From JAQVSH01 sp964451605 (GTDB taxonomy: Bacteria; Bacteroidota; Bacteroidia; Bacteroidales; UBA4181): 27,944 bases of DNA. A model generated the notes under the pieces. It was not told where the DNA came from. It worked only from the letters and a program-made list of their open reading frames with translations, and searched no databases. The stretch covers positions 1-27,944 of the forward strand of contig CAYVJA010000039.1 of the NCBI GenBank assembly GCA_964451605.1, given 5' to 3'. The position numbers and the translations under genes were made by a program. This document shows positions 1 to 8,681 of this stretch, piece after piece; position 1 is the first letter of the stretch; each line of letters begins with the position of its first letter.

Positions 1-1436
1 AGAAGCATCCGGCTCACCAGCGAGGCCGTCGAAGGGTCGGACGGAGAGTAGAGGCTGTCGGCAACCGATATTGCCAGCATGGCAGACAGCGGAGCACCAC
101 TCTGTGGCTGTTTCGATTGCAGCTTCAGGGTGAGCCGTGCTCCCGAGAGGTCGGCAGGGGTATCGACACGGGCAATGGAGGGTTCCACCTCTACCGAGAG
201 GCGCTGCTGTTTCAGAGGGAGAAAACAGAGCCGTTCGGCTATCGGTTCGGCCTTCTCGTTATAGAGAGTAAGCCGTGTGATGCCTCCCGGAAGCTCTGCT
301 TCGGGTATCTGCACCGAAAGCGTGGGCAGGTCACATCGCAAAGCATAGGTTTCCGGCTTATAGCCGGGCGACTGTACCACCAGATAGAGGATCTGTTTCG
401 GGTCGACCTCTTCCGGAGAAAGGGAGACAATGGCAGTAAGGCTTCCAGTGGCAGTAAGGCTGTCAGCAAAAGATTGTGAGCCGGACAGACTCACCGATTG
501 CACGCGGTCTCCTGCCTGCGCAACAGTTAGCACCACCCCCGATTGCTCAGGCTTCGGCAGCTCTATGCGCTGCCCGGTAAAGAGCCGGGCCTGGTAGCTT
601 TTTCCGGGCTGAGGGGTAATCAGGAAAGAGCCCATACCCAGATGTTCCGACAGAAAGGGGCAGATCAGAGAGTCGTTCTGATCAAGAATCTCTCCCTCAA
701 CCTCAACCCCGTATCCATCCGGAGCCAGTGCCTTAAAGGCCATACGGCAGGGAATTTCCTCCACCCAGCTGCCCCCTTCGGGCAGAAAGGCCACATCGAT
801 AAAGGGCAAAGAGTCGGTGGCGGAGCTGTCATCGCCTGTTACAGCCTCCTCCTCTCCCTCCTCTGTAGGGCGGACTCGGCGCCATACCATACGTTTGGAC
901 ATTCCAACCGACTTCCGCATCCACTTTTGGGGTTGGGCATTGGGATTTTCGACGGCAGCTCTCTGCAACACCGGAAGAATACAATTAAAAGCATAGGTCG
1001 AATCAAAATGCATCGACCACTGGGTATAGGCTCTTAACTGAAAGAAGGCATCTCGGGGTTGGTTTTCGGACAAGACAAAAGAGCCAAAGGCGGTTCCGTT
1101 AGCCAGTTCCAGCACCAGATCCTGCACAACCTTCAACTTTGGGCTGATCAAATCGACATAGAGCCTTTGGCTGTGGGTGGTAGGTTCGAGCGTCTGATCA
1201 TTCAGCACCCAGGCGGAGAACCAGATGGTATCGCCCGCCGCATAGACCTCACGATCGGTAAAAAGATGAATCTGCTCGGGCGCATAACGACTCTGCCGCT
1301 CCATCTCCTGCTCAAAAAGGCGGGTAAAAGCAGCGGGAAGGCGGGAAGACTGCTGGGCTGTGGCAAGAGAAGAGAAGATGCCCAAAACAGCAACAAGAAG
1401 AGCAAGAGAAAGACGCAAAAAAACGGAGACCTTCAT
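1..1436 (-). CDS. MG2-domain (macroglobulin-like) secreted protein, N-terminal part, runs off window
   Basis: The minus frame is open from an ATG at 1436 to the window edge, giving about 478 residues with no stop. Residues 1-27 form a signal peptide (MKVSVFLRLSLALL, then a small-residue site SLATAQ). Around residues 50-75 is the pattern IHLFTDREVYAAGDTIWFSA, typical of the first MG2 strand pair in large Bacteroidota envelope proteins that often also carry a TonB plug-like domain further on; that later part would lie outside the window. The visible region is beta-rich, with an acidic linker (EEGEEEA) near residue 175. The role of this family is poorly known; the domain and export signal point to the periplasm or outer membrane. 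A good promoter lies about 40 nt upstream. The start is supported by the signal peptide. The MG2 call rests on pattern recognition; the product's function is not assigned. Confidence 0.75.
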   Translation of the reverse strand, partial: MKVSVFLRLSLALLVAVLGIFSSLATAQQSSRLPAAFTRLFEQEMERQSRYAPEQIHLFTDREVYAAGDTIWFSAWVLNDQTLEPTTHSQRLYVDLISPKLKVVQDLVLELANGTAFGSFVLSENQPRDAFFQLRAYTQWSMHFDSTYAFNCILPVLQRAAVENPNAQPQKWMRKSVGMSKRMVWRRVRPTEEGEEEAVTGDDSSATDSLPFIDVAFLPEGGSWVEEIPCRMAFKALAPDGYGVEVEGEILDQNDSLICPFLSEHLGMGSFLITPQPGKSYQARLFTGQRIELPKPEQSGVVLTVAQAGDRVQSVSLSGSQSFADSLTATGSLTAIVSLSPEEVDPKQILYLVVQSPGYKPETYALRCDLPTLSVQIPEAELPGGITRLTLYNEKAEPIAERLCFLPLKQQRLSVEVEPSIARVDTPADLSGARLTLKLQSKQPQSGAPLSAMLAISVADSLYSPSDPSTASLVSRML

Positions 1437-1475
1437 AAAAAACAGCTTTACATGAACCGAATATGCTAGTCTTCC

Positions 1476-1507
1476 CAAAACTAAGAATAACTTCTTATGT
1501 ATGCAAT
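1476..1507 (-). promoter_or_regulatory. Bacteroidota-type promoter for the MG2-domain gene
   Basis: On the minus strand an ATTG (1504-1507) is followed after 20 nt by TAGTTTTG (1476-1483), matching the TTTG / TAnnTTTG layout with one change in the upstream box. The predicted transcript start would be around 1471, leaving a leader of about 35 nt before the ATG at 1436. A perfect 14-nt AT-rich palindrome (GAAAAATATTTTTC, 1511-1524) lies just upstream of the -33 box. Confidence 0.6.
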
Positions 1508-1548
1508 ATTGAAAAATATTTTTCGTTTCCGTTTCAAAAAATGCAGCG

Positions 1549-2874
1549 TTAGCGCATCACCACCACCACCGGATTGGCCTCTTCCGAGATATTCCGGAAC
1601 GTTTTGAGATGTTCCGGAAGGGCAGCCGCTTTGTCGGGGTTCTCTTCAAACCACTTGCGGATTTTCAGGGGTTCCAGAATGCCCACGAAAGTGTCGTCGG
1701 CGGTTTTGGCAAGAATCTGCAGAGGCATAAAACCGTTGATATCATCATAGAATCCCTCCTTTACGCTTCCCAGACGCACGGTTTGGTTTTCCTTATGGTA
1801 ACTGCCCCTGTAAGCCACCGGGTTATCGCCACCCGTGAAGAATTCAAAAAAGATGATCCGGTCGGTCTCGGCAAACCACGAAATATAACTTTTCGATTCA
1901 CCATACCGCTTTGCATCGTAACGCGATTCTTCCGGCCAGTGATACTTCCCAAAGTCGAAAGCCACATGAGGGCGTAAACCCTCTTCGATAACCTGAAAGA
2001 GGGTATCGTTAAAGTCTTCGCGCAGAAAGAGCTGCTGATCATAGTAAGAAAAGAAAGCATCCTCATAGGCAAAGGATGTAAAACTTCCCTTGGTTACCTG
2101 GTTATTGAAAGTGGTTACCCCTCCATACCCCGCAATGCCATGGCGCAAAAGCCCCGACTGAGGGAGCAACATATATATCTGCAAATTGCCATCGATTATA
2201 TAGAGTTGATTGCCATTCACAGTGGGACTCTGCATCAGACTATCAATTGGCATTGGTCGGAAGAGAGTATGCTTAAGGGCACCCTCTTTATCAAAAAAAG
2301 TCAGTTGGGGCGCCCTGCCCCACATCGATTGGGTTGGATTGTATCCAACCGGCGAGTCGGCATCTATCCAGGCCAGATAGCCAACACTGACACCCGAATC
2401 GGAGGGAAAAGTGAGTGGCGAAAGATAGCCTCCATCCATCCCGAAGCGGTGATACTTCCCGGGCAAAATATCTCTAAAATAGAGGATGGAATTGTAGGGG
2501 TTCATGACTACACTTCGGGCGCTCCGATATTCACGCGGACCCCGCCCCTCCCCGCCTATAGCGTGAAGGAACTTCCCTGACCGGCTAAACGCCAGACCCT
2601 GTTTTGTCTGATCGGCCGCCACAACCAATGTATCGCGGCAGAAAAAAATCCGGGGAGCCGCGCCCACCAGACAACTGTCGTTTGTCTCCAGCGGAATATA
2701 CTCCACCGACGAAAAATAGTCAGACACCCTCAAAGTATCGACAACACCCCAATGTTCCTCCAACGGAATCGTCAGCAACCCCTCCGAACCACCCTTCCGT
2801 GGCTCACCCTGACACGACACCGCAACAACCGCCAGCAACCCAACCACCAAACCTCTCATACCCAAAACCGTCAT
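1549..2874 (-). CDS. 6-bladed beta-propeller lipoprotein
   Basis: This secreted lipoprotein belongs to the 6-bladed beta-propeller group common in Bacteroidales (the DUF5128/DUF4934 type). The N terminus has a hydrophobic stretch ending in VVAVSC, which reads as a lipobox. The signature F-x-x-x-GKFLHAIGGEGRGPREY follows about 85 residues after it, and repeated blade-like segments continue to the C terminus. The frame is open up to an ATG at 2892. I place the start at the ATG at 2874 because it gives a normal signal length of 21 residues up to the Cys; 2859 is also possible. Substrate and partner are unknown; relatives are often encoded near TonB-linked systems, but nothing here shows its ligand. 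Its 5' side runs directly into the repeat at 2894-3051. Confidence 0.8.
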   Translation of the reverse strand: MTVLGMRGLVVGLLAVVAVSCQGEPRKGGSEGLLTIPLEEHWGVVDTLRVSDYFSSVEYIPLETNDSCLVGAAPRIFFCRDTLVVAADQTKQGLAFSRSGKFLHAIGGEGRGPREYRSARSVVMNPYNSILYFRDILPGKYHRFGMDGGYLSPLTFPSDSGVSVGYLAWIDADSPVGYNPTQSMWGRAPQLTFFDKEGALKHTLFRPMPIDSLMQSPTVNGNQLYIIDGNLQIYMLLPQSGLLRHGIAGYGGVTTFNNQVTKGSFTSFAYEDAFFSYYDQQLFLREDFNDTLFQVIEEGLRPHVAFDFGKYHWPEESRYDAKRYGESKSYISWFAETDRIIFFEFFTGGDNPVAYRGSYHKENQTVRLGSVKEGFYDDINGFMPLQILAKTADDTFVGILEPLKIRKWFEENPDKAAALPEHLKTFRNISEEANPVVVVMR

Positions 2875-2893
2875 TATAAAACAATAATACAAC

Positions 2894-3051
2894 GCTCTAG
2901 TGCTCTAGTGCTTCAAAGTGCAAATGCACTGTGAGTGCTCTAGTGCTGCGCTCCGCGCGAAAACGCGAATGCATCCATCTTTTTCGCGCTTGCGCGTACT
3001 AATTCATTAACCATTGACCATTAACCATTTGCGCTCAGTGCATCAACGCTT
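2894..3051. repeat. Composite intergenic repeat, copy A
   Basis: This non-coding stretch opens with the 8-nt unit GCTCTAGT twice (2894-2912 region). A second GCTCTAGTGCTGCGC block follows near 2937, then a GC-rich core at 2954-2997, then a 7-nt tandem array at 3005-3029 (CATTAAC, CATTGAC, CATTAAC, CATT). The core is almost identical to 3957-3999 in copy B: 43 of 44 positions match, the difference being one extra T. It contains the inverted pair CGCGAAAA / TTTTCGCG. Compared with copy B, the left 7-nt array is missing and the right outer arm is degenerate, so copy A looks like a decayed or partial copy. No open frame of note occupies it. Confidence 0.8.
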
Positions 3052-3085
3052 CACCGGATAGGGACGTGGCAGTGCGGAACTACTA

Positions 3086-3745
3086 TTAATCCAAAATTTC
3101 GATCCTGGCAGGCTTAGCTAGATTGGCAGGCCTCGTCGGACGGGGTGGTGGAGGGGAAACACTCTTTGAGTTTTCTGCTACGGCATCGGGATGTCGGAAA
3201 AGCATAGGCATCGCATAATCGGTCTTCACTGCTTTACCCCCCCGTGTCGCCGGTTTAATATCCTCGAGCAAACCCAACAATCTGAGTGCCTCCTGCTCCA
3301 TAGCCGCTACAGCCTCCTTCATCTCCTCGGGGACTACTCCATCCACAATCGGAAGAACCGTAGATCTATTCATTGAATCAAGCACCCAAAAACTACTACG
3401 CGTCACTCTGGCATCCTCCAAATTGCCCGTCTCATCGATAGTGTACTTCACCCATATCCGGCCCTGCAATCTCTTTTCGAGTGCTACAACAGGATACTGC
3501 AAATGATTTTGGAAAAAAGGACGAAGCGAGTCCAGCCTGCCGGCACTACACCGAGCGAGCTCGAACTGTTCATCGGGAGCCGTTTGGAGGTCAGGAAACG
3601 GATTGTGCTGGATTTCGGCAGCCTGAGATGTCGGCGAAAAAGGATTCATGGCCGGCAGCCCGGCCGAAACAAGAGAGAAAAAAGCCAAAAAGAGGAATAT
3701 ACCTTTAACCCATGGCTTCGATGCGGATGTGGCACTCTTTTTCAT
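3086..3745 (-). CDS. Small exported protein with TonB C-terminal domain and proline-rich tail
   Basis: The 219-residue product has a hydrophobic N-terminal segment (about 13-32) that may be a membrane anchor or cleavable signal. A TonB C-terminal-like domain spans about residues 78-188: QNHLQYPVVALEKRLQGRIW, then YTIDETGNLEDARVTRS, then a helix and the closing TDYAMPMLF. Unusually, there is little linker between anchor and domain, and the proline-rich stretch (SPPPPRPTRPA, 197-207) lies after the domain. This is therefore not a canonical TonB. It may be a partial energy transducer or a periplasmic adaptor that borrowed the fold. No exbB or exbD is near. The gene sits between two copies of a composite repeat. 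The start follows from the Lys-rich N terminus. Confidence 0.75.
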   Translation of the reverse strand: MKKSATSASKPWVKGIFLFLAFFSLVSAGLPAMNPFSPTSQAAEIQHNPFPDLQTAPDEQFELARCSAGRLDSLRPFFQNHLQYPVVALEKRLQGRIWVKYTIDETGNLEDARVTRSSFWVLDSMNRSTVLPIVDGVVPEEMKEAVAAMEQEALRLLGLLEDIKPATRGGKAVKTDYAMPMLFRHPDAVAENSKSVSPPPPRPTRPANLAKPARIEILD

Positions 3746-3874
3746 AAGGCTCGGCTATAAAGTTCGGCGGGAAGACTCTGTTTGAGATGCGCCCAACATT
3801 CATGCCAAACCCACATGCAAAATGGTAGTTTTCAATAAAATCTAAAACTTTTTATTTCTACAAGGGGAAAAAAC

Positions 3875-4092
3875 AATGCTCTAGTGCTCTAATGCTGCGC
3901 TAAAGCGCAATGCTTTAATTATGAATGGTCAATGGTGAATGGTAAAATGGGCGCTTCGCGCGAAAACGCGAATGCATCCATCTTTTCGCGCTTGCGCGTT
4001 TGATTTCATTAACCACTAACCATTCACCATTAACCATTAATTAACCACTTGCGCGCAGCGCAGCACTAGAGCACTAGAGCATTAAAGCATTA
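3875..4092. repeat. Composite intergenic repeat, copy B: nested inverted and tandem repeats
   Basis: This fills most of the 352-nt gene-free stretch 3746-4097. Outer arms 3875-3900 and 4058-4083 are inverted repeats of 26 nt with one mismatch, themselves built from the 8-nt unit GCACTAGA and variants that run on to about 4092. Inside are 7-nt arrays of opposite sense: GAATGGT, CAATGGT, GAATGGT at 3923-3943, and CATTAAC, CACTAAC, CATTCAC, CATTAAC at 4007-4034. These can pair across the centre. The GC-rich core 3957-3999 contains CGCGAAAA facing TTTTCGCG. The whole element could fold into one long hairpin. It ends a few bases from the stop codon of the tricorn-type gene. The remaining 3746-3874 is AT-rich, and I see no clear promoter match in it. 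Confidence 0.85.
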
Positions 4093-4097
4093 TAGAG

Positions 4098-7000
4098 TTA
4101 TCGTTTCGGCGCCCCCGGTATCGGCGGCAGCCCCTTCCGGCTCTTGAGGGCTTCGAGCATCTCCTGAATGGCGCGGTTCAGCTGTTCGTCTTCGCCGGCC
4201 CACTCTTTGGCCGGATCGTTGTCGACCAGAATATCAGGATCGACGCCGTATCCTTCGATGATCCACTCTCCGGTCTCAGGCGAATAGGAGGTAAACATCG
4301 GCACGCGCAATTCGGCTCCGTCGAGGAAGGGGAGACTGGAACTGATACCCACAATGCCGCCCCAGGTACGGGTACCTATCAGCTTACCCAGCCCTAACGC
4401 CTTAAACCCATAGGCAAAAAGGTCGCCGTCCGACATAGAGTATTTGTCTATCAGAACCACCTTGGGGCCCACCAGCGTCTTGTCGGGAACCGTGCCGGGC
4501 TGGCTGGAGTGGCGCCAGGAGGTGGCCCGGTAAGGAATGCGGGCCAGCCGTTCGAGAATCATGGGCGACACATTTCCGCCTCCGTTGGTTCGATCGTCAA
4601 TAATAAGGGCCTCCTTGTCGAGCTGAGGGTAGAAGTATTTGGCAAACTCATTCAGGCCGGGAATTCCCATATCGGGAATGTGGAGATAGCCCACTCTGCC
4701 ATTGGTGGCCTCCTCAACCTTTTTGATATTATCCTGCACCCAATTGTAGTAGACCAACGAAACCTCCGATGCCAGAGGGGTTACAACAACTTTACGGCCG
4801 GAGGCGGGATCGGGTTTCGGACCCAGAAGCAGCTCAACCCGCTTCCCGGCCTGACCCACCAGCAACTGATAGGGATCGGCCACCATTTTGGTGGAGACCC
4901 CGTTAATGGCCAGGATATACTCACCCTCTTTTCCGTTGATGCCGGGTTCGGTAAGGGGCGAACGGAGTTCGGCACTCCAGTTAACCCCCCGGTAAATCTT
5001 GCCGATTTTGGGATAGCCCGAAGGATCGTCGTCGAGCCGCGCCCCCAGCAGGCCGGTTTGAATCCGCTCCGGCTTGGGCATTTCGCCACTGTTTACATAG
5101 GCATGACCCACGTTGAGTTCGCCAATCATCTCACCAATGAGGTAGGTAAGGTCGGCACGATGGCGCACATAGGGCAGCAACGCGATGTATTTCTTCTTCA
5201 TGGCCGGCCAGTCGACCCCATGCATATTGGTCACATAAAAACCGTCGCGCATATAGCGCCAGCTGGCGTCGAAAATCTGGCCCCACTCCTCACGAAAATC
5301 AATCTGTACCTTCAAATCGGAGAGATCAAGATTCTTATCGGGCGAAACCTTCCCCGAAGGCATATCCACTACCGAAAAGTTACGACCACGAATCACCAGC
5401 ATCTTTTTTCCATTGGGCGAAACCGCATAGGACCCACCCTCTACCACAACCGTCTCGGCCTTTTTGGCAAGGTCGAACACTTTTACGTTGCCACGCTGAA
5501 CATAGTAGAGTTTGTCGGCAGCTCCGTAGAGCGAGCGGTATCCACCCGCTTCGACCGGAAGAGCCAGAATGCGGGATGAACCACAATGGCTTTGGTTGCC
5601 TCTTTTTCGCTTTTGGCCCCATTTGCTACGCTCTTGCCCCCAGGGGTGGCAGCCTTCGCTGCAGAATCGGCGGGGGCTTCGGAAGTCACCTTCACTTCGT
5701 CGTCCTTTATGGCAAACGGCGAAGGGGTATCGTTCGAAAGAATAGCCAGGTAAGGTTTGTCCAGGTTGTTATAGACATGGTTCCACTCCGTACTCCCATA
5801 GGTGGGGTTGAAATCGCGTTCCGAAATAAAGAAGAGATACTTTCCGTCCTGCGAGAAGGCCGGTTCGCCCGAGTTGTACCATTTGTCGGTAACCGGGTAC
5901 TGTTTGCCCGATTCCAGATGGTACAGATAGATCACGTCCATCTGATTGCGTTCGGTCAGCGAATAGGCGAGCCAGCGACTGTCGGGCGACCAGACAGGAC
6001 TTCCGGCACCGCCGATCTCCCCGGTGAGAATCAGGCGCGTTTTTCGGGTGTTGATATCAATCACCTGCAACCGGTTTTTACGGTCGGTGTAGAGAATCTG
6101 CTTAGAATCGGGCGACCAGCTGAACGATGAGATGTAGGTGTCGTTTTTAGAGGTAATGGCTATCGGTTGTTGCGACAGATCATTATTCTGGAGATAGAGT
6201 TCGGTTTCGCCCGAAAGGTCGGAGATATAGGCAATCCACTCGCCGTTGGGCGACCATTGTGCCGAACGCTCGTGCGCTCCCGAGGTGTTAGTGATGTTTC
6301 GGGTAACCCCCGAAACCGAGGGAACCGAGAAGACATCTCCTCTTGCCGTAAGGAGAGCTCGCTCGCCATTGGGCGAAAGGGCCGCACTGCTCACCTGCCC
6401 CGAAACATCCTTCCAGGTGCGACGGGCATAGATGAAATCCTCCTTAATGGTAACAGGCACCGGTTTCACCGATCGGGTCACCGCATCGAAAGCGTACAGG
6501 CGCCCTCCCTTCTCAAAGACAATGGTGGTTCCGAAGTGCGAAGGAAACTTGATGTCGAAATCGCTGTATTGGGTAATTTTTTCGGTTTTTTGGGTCTCGG
6601 TGTTGTAGACAAAGAGATTCATGGTGCGGTCGCGGTCGGAGAGAAAGAAGATCTCCTTGCCTATCCACATGGGGAAGATGTCCTGAGCCCTATGGTTGGT
6701 TACATTGACAGTTTTCCGGGTGGTGAAGTCATGAATCCACACATCGTCGGCCATGCCCCCCTGATAATATTTCCAGGTGCGGAACTCCCGAAACACCCGA
6801 TTGTAGGCCAGCTGCTGCCCATTGGGCGAATAGGAGCAGAAGCCCCCTTCGGGCAGGGGAACCTGGGTGAAGAGCCCTCCCTCGGCCGAGACTTTGTAGA
6901 GATAGCCTCTGAAACCAAAACTGTGCATCCGCGAGCGGAATACCACCTCTCTCCCGTCGGGGGTCCATGCCATTACAATGTTATTGGGGCCCATTCTGTC

Positions 7001-7336
7001 GGAAACATCGTCGCGATCGAGCGTGGCAGTATAGGTAATCCGCTTGGGTTCGCCACCCGCCAGGGGGAGGGTATAGACCTCGGTGTTGCCGTCGTACTGT
7101 CCGGTAAAGGCCAGCGCTTCTCCATTGGGCGAGAATTTGGCAAACATCTCAAACCCCACATGATTAGTGAGCTTTTGCGCAACGCCCCCCGTAATGGGAA
7201 CCTTGTAAAGATTGCCCGCATAGGTAAATACCACCGTATTCCCATTTGTGGCGGGGAAACGGAGCAGGAGGGTTTCATCGGCAGCCTGCATTGAGAGGCC
7301 GAAAAAGAGGGTGAGGAAAAACACAAATGTCTTCAT
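4098..7336 (-). pseudogene. Tricorn-type S41 protease (propeller, PDZ, S41), frameshifted
   Basis: Read across the break this is one protein of about 1075 residues, the usual length of tricorn protease homologues. It starts with a signal peptide (MKTFVFFLTLFFGLSMQA). PD40-type propeller repeats follow (SPNGEALAF, TPDGREVVF, SPNGQQLAY, SPDSKQILY), then a PDZ-like segment (EGEYILAINGV) and the S41 core. Likely catalytic residues are the His of NVGHAYV (about 5104), the Ser-Asp of YSMSDGD (about 4432) and the Glu of IEGYGVDP (about 4256). The frame is lost at about 5573-5579: the upstream frame reads KAIVV and hits a stop at 5483, while the correct downstream frame resumes at RILALPVEAGG. Family members normally have about seven residues between these motifs where only 5 nt remain, so roughly 16 nt seem missing. 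This is either a real inactivating deletion or an assembly error. Everything else, including the active site, is intact. Confidence 0.85.
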
Positions 7337-7393
7337 GCAGAAAGGGTTTTCGGTTACGATGCCCCGACTGGGAGGCAGATATTTTGGCTAATT

Positions 7394-7401
7394 CAAAGAT
7401 A
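7394..7401 (-). promoter_or_regulatory. -7 element for the tricorn-type gene
   Basis: TATCTTTG on the minus strand is an exact TAnnTTTG match 57 nt upstream of the ATG at 7336. No convincing TTTG is found 19-21 nt further up. It lies back to back with the plus-strand element at 7443-7450. Confidence 0.5.
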
Positions 7402-7419
7402 ACCATTTCCCGAAGAGAC

Positions 7420-7450
7420 TTTCCATCACGTCAAAAAAACCTTACCTTTG
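7420..7450 (+). promoter_or_regulatory. Promoter for the DUF4834 / methyltransferase pair
   Basis: TACCTTTG at 7443-7450 is an exact TAnnTTTG match, with TTTC at 7420-7423 as a weak upstream box (19-nt spacer). The leader to the ATG at 7491 is about 35 nt and holds a short inverted repeat (CTCTCT / AGAGAG, 7453-7470). Confidence 0.55.
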
Positions 7451-7490
7451 TGCTCTCTCTTGATAGAGAGACGCTTTAAATCGATTTGAC

Positions 7491-7748
7491 ATGACCGCGC
7501 TTTTAAAATTTTTACTGATTGCCTTTTGTGCCTATTACCTGCTCAGACTAGTATTCCGTCTTGTTATTGGCAGTTATTTGGGAAAAGTTCAGGATCAGGC
7601 TCGTCAGCAATTCGAACAGCAGCAAAAGGCCGGACGCAAAAAAGCCGAAAAGCCGGTTGGAAAGGTCACTGTCGACTATGTTCAGGGCGAATCGAAGACC
7701 TTCTCCGAAAAAGAGGGTGAGTATGTCGATTTTGAAGAGGTGAAATGA
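7491..7748 (+). CDS. DUF4834 family small membrane protein
   Basis: The 85-residue product has one N-terminal membrane helix (about residues 5-28, LLKFLLIAFCAYYLLRLVFR), a charged middle rich in Gln and Lys, and the C-terminal signature GEYVDFEEVK that marks the DUF4834 family of Bacteroidota. The function is unknown. A promoter lies 40 nt upstream. The stop overlaps the start of the following methyltransferase in ATGA, so the two are probably translated together. The family call rests on the single helix plus the end motif. Confidence 0.8.
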   Translation: MTALLKFLLIAFCAYYLLRLVFRLVIGSYLGKVQDQARQQFEQQQKAGRKKAEKPVGKVTVDYVQGESKTFSEKEGEYVDFEEVK

Positions 7749-8623
7749 ACCCCTGCCCTATCTGTTCGGCTCAACCGGAGCCTTTTATCACCTGCATCGA
7801 CCATACCGTAAGCGGCGAGCCGTTTGCCATTGAAAAATGCGGTGTCTGCGGTTTTTTGCGCACTGTTTCTCCTCCCTCCCCTTCGCAGATTGGCAGTTAT
7901 TATAAAGCCGAATCCTATATTTCGCACTCCGATACCCGTAAAGGACTGATCAGCAAACTCTATCATGCGGTACGGGTGGTGATGCTTAACCGGAAAAGGG
8001 CAATGGTGTCGGCACTGGCAGGCCGTGAAAGCGGCTCTCTGCTCGATATCGGCTGTGGTACCGGATCGTTCCTGCACCATATGCAACAAAACGGGTGGCA
8101 GGTTACGGGGCTTGAACCTGATAACGATGCCCGAAAGGTGGCGCTGAACAAACACGGGCTTACACTCTCCGAACCGGAAACGCTCTTTACCCTTCCCTAC
8201 AACCACTTTCACGTAATCACTCTGTGGCATGTGCTGGAACATGTACACACCCTGCATGAGTATATGGCGCAGATTGCTAAGCTGATGGCTCCCGACGGGC
8301 TCCTGGTGCTGGCCCTCCCTAATCCCGGGAGCTTCGATGCAAAACGCTGGGGCAGAGATTGGGCTGCCTGGGACGTGCCTCGCCACTTGTGGCACTTTTC
8401 GCCCGAATCGGTAAATCGACTGGCACAACAACACGGCTTTAAGGTGGTTGCCCAAAAACCGATGCCCTTCGATGCCTTTTATGTCTCCATGCTCAGCAGC
8501 GGCTATGCAAAGAGGCCGTTCCCTCTCCTCGACGGTGTGATCTGCGGAGTGGCGGGTTGGGTTCAATCCTGGAGCCGCTGCAACGCTTCGAGCTCGGTAA
8601 TCTATTTTATCAGGAGGGTTTGA
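7745..8623 (+). CDS. Class I SAM-dependent methyltransferase with N-terminal zinc ribbon
   Basis: This 292-residue protein begins with a Cys4 zinc-binding module (C4, C7, then C32, C35: NPCPIC and CGVC). The SAM-binding motif LLDIGCGTGSF lies at about 99-109, an acidic strand end is at GLEPD, and the post-motif region LWHVLEHV is typical of the Methyltransf_23 group. The C-terminal half (PRHLWHFSPESV) matches the same group, which often methylates small molecules, sugars or lipids. The substrate cannot be read from the sequence. The start codon overlaps the DUF4834 stop by 4 bp, which fixes it. Confidence 0.85.
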   Translation: MNPCPICSAQPEPFITCIDHTVSGEPFAIEKCGVCGFLRTVSPPSPSQIGSYYKAESYISHSDTRKGLISKLYHAVRVVMLNRKRAMVSALAGRESGSLLDIGCGTGSFLHHMQQNGWQVTGLEPDNDARKVALNKHGLTLSEPETLFTLPYNHFHVITLWHVLEHVHTLHEYMAQIAKLMAPDGLLVLALPNPGSFDAKRWGRDWAAWDVPRHLWHFSPESVNRLAQQHGFKVVAQKPMPFDAFYVSMLSSGYAKRPFPLLDGVICGVAGWVQSWSRCNASSSVIYFIRRV

Positions 8624-8649
8624 AGCAATAGACTAAATACCTACCTTTA
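8619..8649 (+). promoter_or_regulatory. Promoter of the cytochrome bd operon
   Basis: TTTG (8619-8622), a 19-nt spacer and TACCTTTA (8642-8649) give a near-consensus Bacteroidota promoter with only the last base of the -7 box changed. The TTTG overlaps the last codons of the methyltransferase gene. The leader to the ATG at 8682 is about 28 nt. Confidence 0.65.
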
Positions 8650-8681
8650 CCCATAGAGCCCTTAAAACTCTTCTGTAAAGT

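Noticed and set aside
1..1469. Plus-strand open frames (for example 543-1037 and 1059-1469)
   Set aside because: They lie opposite the continuous minus-strand MG2-domain gene, which has a signal peptide and a promoter.
2604..2934. Plus-strand Pro/Thr-rich open frames near the lipoprotein start
   Set aside because: They are shadows of the signal and N-terminal region of the minus-strand lipoprotein and run into the repeat; the low-complexity translation has no homologous look.
3001..3030. CRISPR-like array of short repeats
   Set aside because: The units are 7 nt with no spacers and no cas genes; this is a tandem array inside a larger hairpin-forming repeat.
4509..5579. Long plus-strand open frame of 356 codons opposite the S41 half
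   Set aside because: It is a shadow of the real minus-strand gene, whose active-site motifs are clear.
6167..7294. Long plus-strand open frame of 375 codons opposite the tricorn-type gene
   Set aside because: It is antisense to a well-recognised propeller gene, its translation shows no known motif, and the codon pattern of the sense gene explains the lack of stops.
7682..8566. Minus-strand open frame of 294 codons
   Set aside because: It lies opposite the zinc-ribbon methyltransferase, which has full motifs; no signal or domain is seen in the antisense product.
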